This document shows, in pieces, positions 63,871 to 64,000 of a stretch of 64,000 bases of DNA. The notes below the pieces were generated by a model, which was given only the letters and a program-made list of their open reading frames with translations, was not told the DNA's origin and ran no database searches. This stretch comes from Acidovorax sp. SUPP3334 (GTDB lineage: Bacteria > Pseudomonadota > Gammaproteobacteria > Burkholderiales > Burkholderiaceae_C), in contig NZ_BQXQ01000032.1 in NCBI RefSeq assembly GCF_030159055.1, positions 1-64,000 on the forward strand. The letters are read 5' to 3'. The translations under genes and the position numbers were made by a program. The stretch's first letter is position 1, and every line of letters starts with the position of its first letter.

Positions 63871-64000
63871 ATGAGCCTGCTTCAGAGCGCGCTGCGCGAT
63901 ACCTTGCCCCGAGTTCCAGATCGGCTTGATGAACTCAGCGCGTTGATAGACCCCGGCTGGATCGCGCAGGTGCTTGCGGCCAGCGGCAAGGCCTCCATCC
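63871..64000 (+). CDS. IS4-family transposase, N-terminal part (cut by window edge)
   Basis: The frame from ATG 63871 reads SLLQSALRDTLPRVPDRLDE, then SALIDPGWIAQVLAASGKAS, open to the edge. The segment LIDPGWIAQVLAASGKAS is the N-terminal signature of IS4-type transposases. An in-frame GTG at 63844 lies inside the hairpin. The DDE residues lie outside the window. The IS left end is probably close to 63797-63812, judging by the change of sequence character (CAGTCAGTTAAGC), but the terminal repeat cannot be confirmed without its partner. Confidence 0.75.
   Translation, partial: MSLLQSALRDTLPRVPDRLDELSALIDPGWIAQVLAASGKASI

Overview
The window is about 64 kb of GC-rich chromosomal DNA from a betaproteobacterium, most likely a Comamonadaceae member of the Acidovorax/Paracidovorax type. 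This is inferred from the high GC, the aceE-aceF-lpdA order with a lipoyl domain fused to E3, the waaA, prpE, FixJ-type and DUF4124-glutaredoxin genes, and a dispersed palindromic element that I associate with this family. No rRNA, tRNA or CRISPR array was seen. A truncated IS30-family element lies at the left edge and the start of an IS4-family element at the right edge.

Layout. 1-245: IS30 end. 540-4192 (minus): Kdo transferase waaA, a nitrilase-family amidase and a phosphomannomutase/phosphoglucomutase. 4435-7596 (plus): an Ada/AlkA fusion, an O6-alkylguanine methyltransferase and an EamA exporter, that is, alkylation repair. 7616-7810: a decayed MmgE/PrpD piece. 7999-11865: a membrane PAS-GGDEF-EAL protein. 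12514-16737: a compact, more AT-rich five-gene cluster (Zn-dehydrogenase, RibD-type reductase, HAD phosphatase, DUF1349 protein, MFS permease) behind an AT-rich promoter with several inverted repeats; its pathway is not known to me. 16825-35393: housekeeping and accessory genes (prpE, chemoreceptor, isochorismatase, PQQ sugar dehydrogenase, NlpC/P60, GlsB, SNF2 helicase, EVE protein, a MarR/SDR/OYE electrophile module, an RlmI-like methyltransferase), interspersed with gene remnants (GFA, a TetR fused to a membrane-protein fragment, an internally deleted Bug protein).

37997-48123 (minus) is a defence island: hsdR, dinD, hsdS, a PrrC-like anticodon nuclease, rhuM, a YecA/SEC-C protein and hsdM. 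The specificity gene overlaps the PrrC-like gene by 4 nt, as expected for a restriction-coupled latent tRNA nuclease. PrrC keeps the Arg/Glu/His nuclease triad, but hsdM carries an apparent 2-bp insertion that breaks its frame. hsdS has a 9-A tract in its central repeat, and dinD contains a perfect 32-bp palindrome.

48333-54774 (minus) is the pyruvate dehydrogenase operon, ending in a clear intrinsic terminator and divergent from a PAS histidine kinase/FixJ regulator pair (54939-58120). folD, prlC, a glutaredoxin-like protein, rpiA and pyrD complete the core genes. The most unusual window-wide signal is the roughly 58-bp dispersed element. It lies between genes and also inside waaA, aceF and lpdA, where it is read in the same frame and inserts a related peptide (core SKQAPAQS) into three unrelated proteins.
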